5,277 bases of DNA from Candidatus Methylomirabilota bacterium (lineage in GTDB: Bacteria > Methylomirabilota > Methylomirabilia > Methylomirabilales > CSP1-5), in NCBI GenBank assembly GCA_022615475.1, contig JAKEGQ010000206.1, positions 1 to 5,277 on the forward strand, written 5' to 3'. A program made the translations under genes and the position numbers. The notes under the pieces were generated by a model. It worked only from the letters and a program-made list of their open reading frames with translations. It was not told where the DNA came from and searched no databases. Shown one piece after another: positions 5,266-5,277 of this stretch. Every line of letters starts with the position of its first letter. Position 1 is the stretch's first letter.

Positions 5266-5277
5266 TGAAGGGGACGA

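Larger units (their letters stand above)
5015..5277. other. 3' non-coding stretch with repeats and hairpins; no supported gene
   Basis: After the M23 stop I see no convincing gene on either strand. The minus-strand frame ending at TAA 5013-5011 is open to the window edge (88 residues), but it matches no family I recognise, its third-position GC appears lower than in the neighbouring genes, and it crosses the repeats and hairpins. The stretch holds an octamer repeat run, a 13-bp hairpin, and a smaller GC hairpin. It most likely marks the end of the cluster and the beginning of an unrelated region. Confidence 0.6.

Noticed and set aside
5011..5277. Minus-strand open frame of 88 residues reaching the window edge
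   Set aside because: It contains no stop and could be the 3' end of a gene, but it matches no family I recognise, lacks the strong third-position G/C of the neighbours and runs through the octamer repeats and the perfect hairpin. Extending the sequence past 5277 and a homology search would decide.

Overview
The window is a compact, single-strand (+) gene cluster from a GC-rich bacterium with strong G/C preference at third codon positions and GTG starts. It encodes, in order: the C-terminal part of a Mut7-C RNase-domain protein, Fmt (methionyl-tRNA formyltransferase), RsmB (16S rRNA m5C967 methyltransferase), a membrane-anchored protein with three PASTA domains, Rpe (ribulose-phosphate 3-epimerase) and a secreted M23-family peptidoglycan metallopeptidase. 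The order fmt, rsmB, PASTA protein, rpe recalls, from general knowledge, gene neighbourhoods in Deltaproteobacteria and in the NC10/Rokubacteria (Methylomirabilota) group. This lineage guess is inference and cannot be settled from the window.

Layout. Positions 1-359 hold the incomplete Mut7-C gene. Its last 10 bases overlap the start of fmt (350-1342). fmt runs well into rsmB (start 1269 or 1245, end 2612), giving an overlap of 74 or 98 bases. The PASTA gene (2628-3338) follows after 15 bases. A gap of 89 bases with GTTCATG-type heptamer repeats and inverted copies lies before rpe (3428-4087). The M23 gene (4106-5014) starts 18 bases later if its first GTG is used. The final 263 bases contain no gene I can support. 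They hold a short run of octamer repeats, a perfect 13-bp hairpin that may be the cluster's terminator, and a smaller GC hairpin near the edge.

How the genes fit together. Fmt makes the initiator formyl-Met-tRNA and RsmB modifies the 30S subunit, so both serve translation. The Mut7-C protein probably acts on RNA. Rpe belongs to the pentose phosphate or Calvin pathway. The PASTA and M23 proteins both point to the cell envelope: one should bind peptidoglycan or muropeptides and the other should cut peptide cross-links. The overlaps and short gaps suggest co-transcription and translational coupling as far as 3338. The repeat-bearing gap before rpe is the one likely internal control point.

I found no clear sign of an undescribed defence, mobile or RNA-guided system. 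The items most worth a second look are the stand-alone PASTA protein, the heptamer repeats before rpe, the Ser-to-Ala change in the Rpe substrate loop, the long fmt/rsmB overlap and the structured 3' end.
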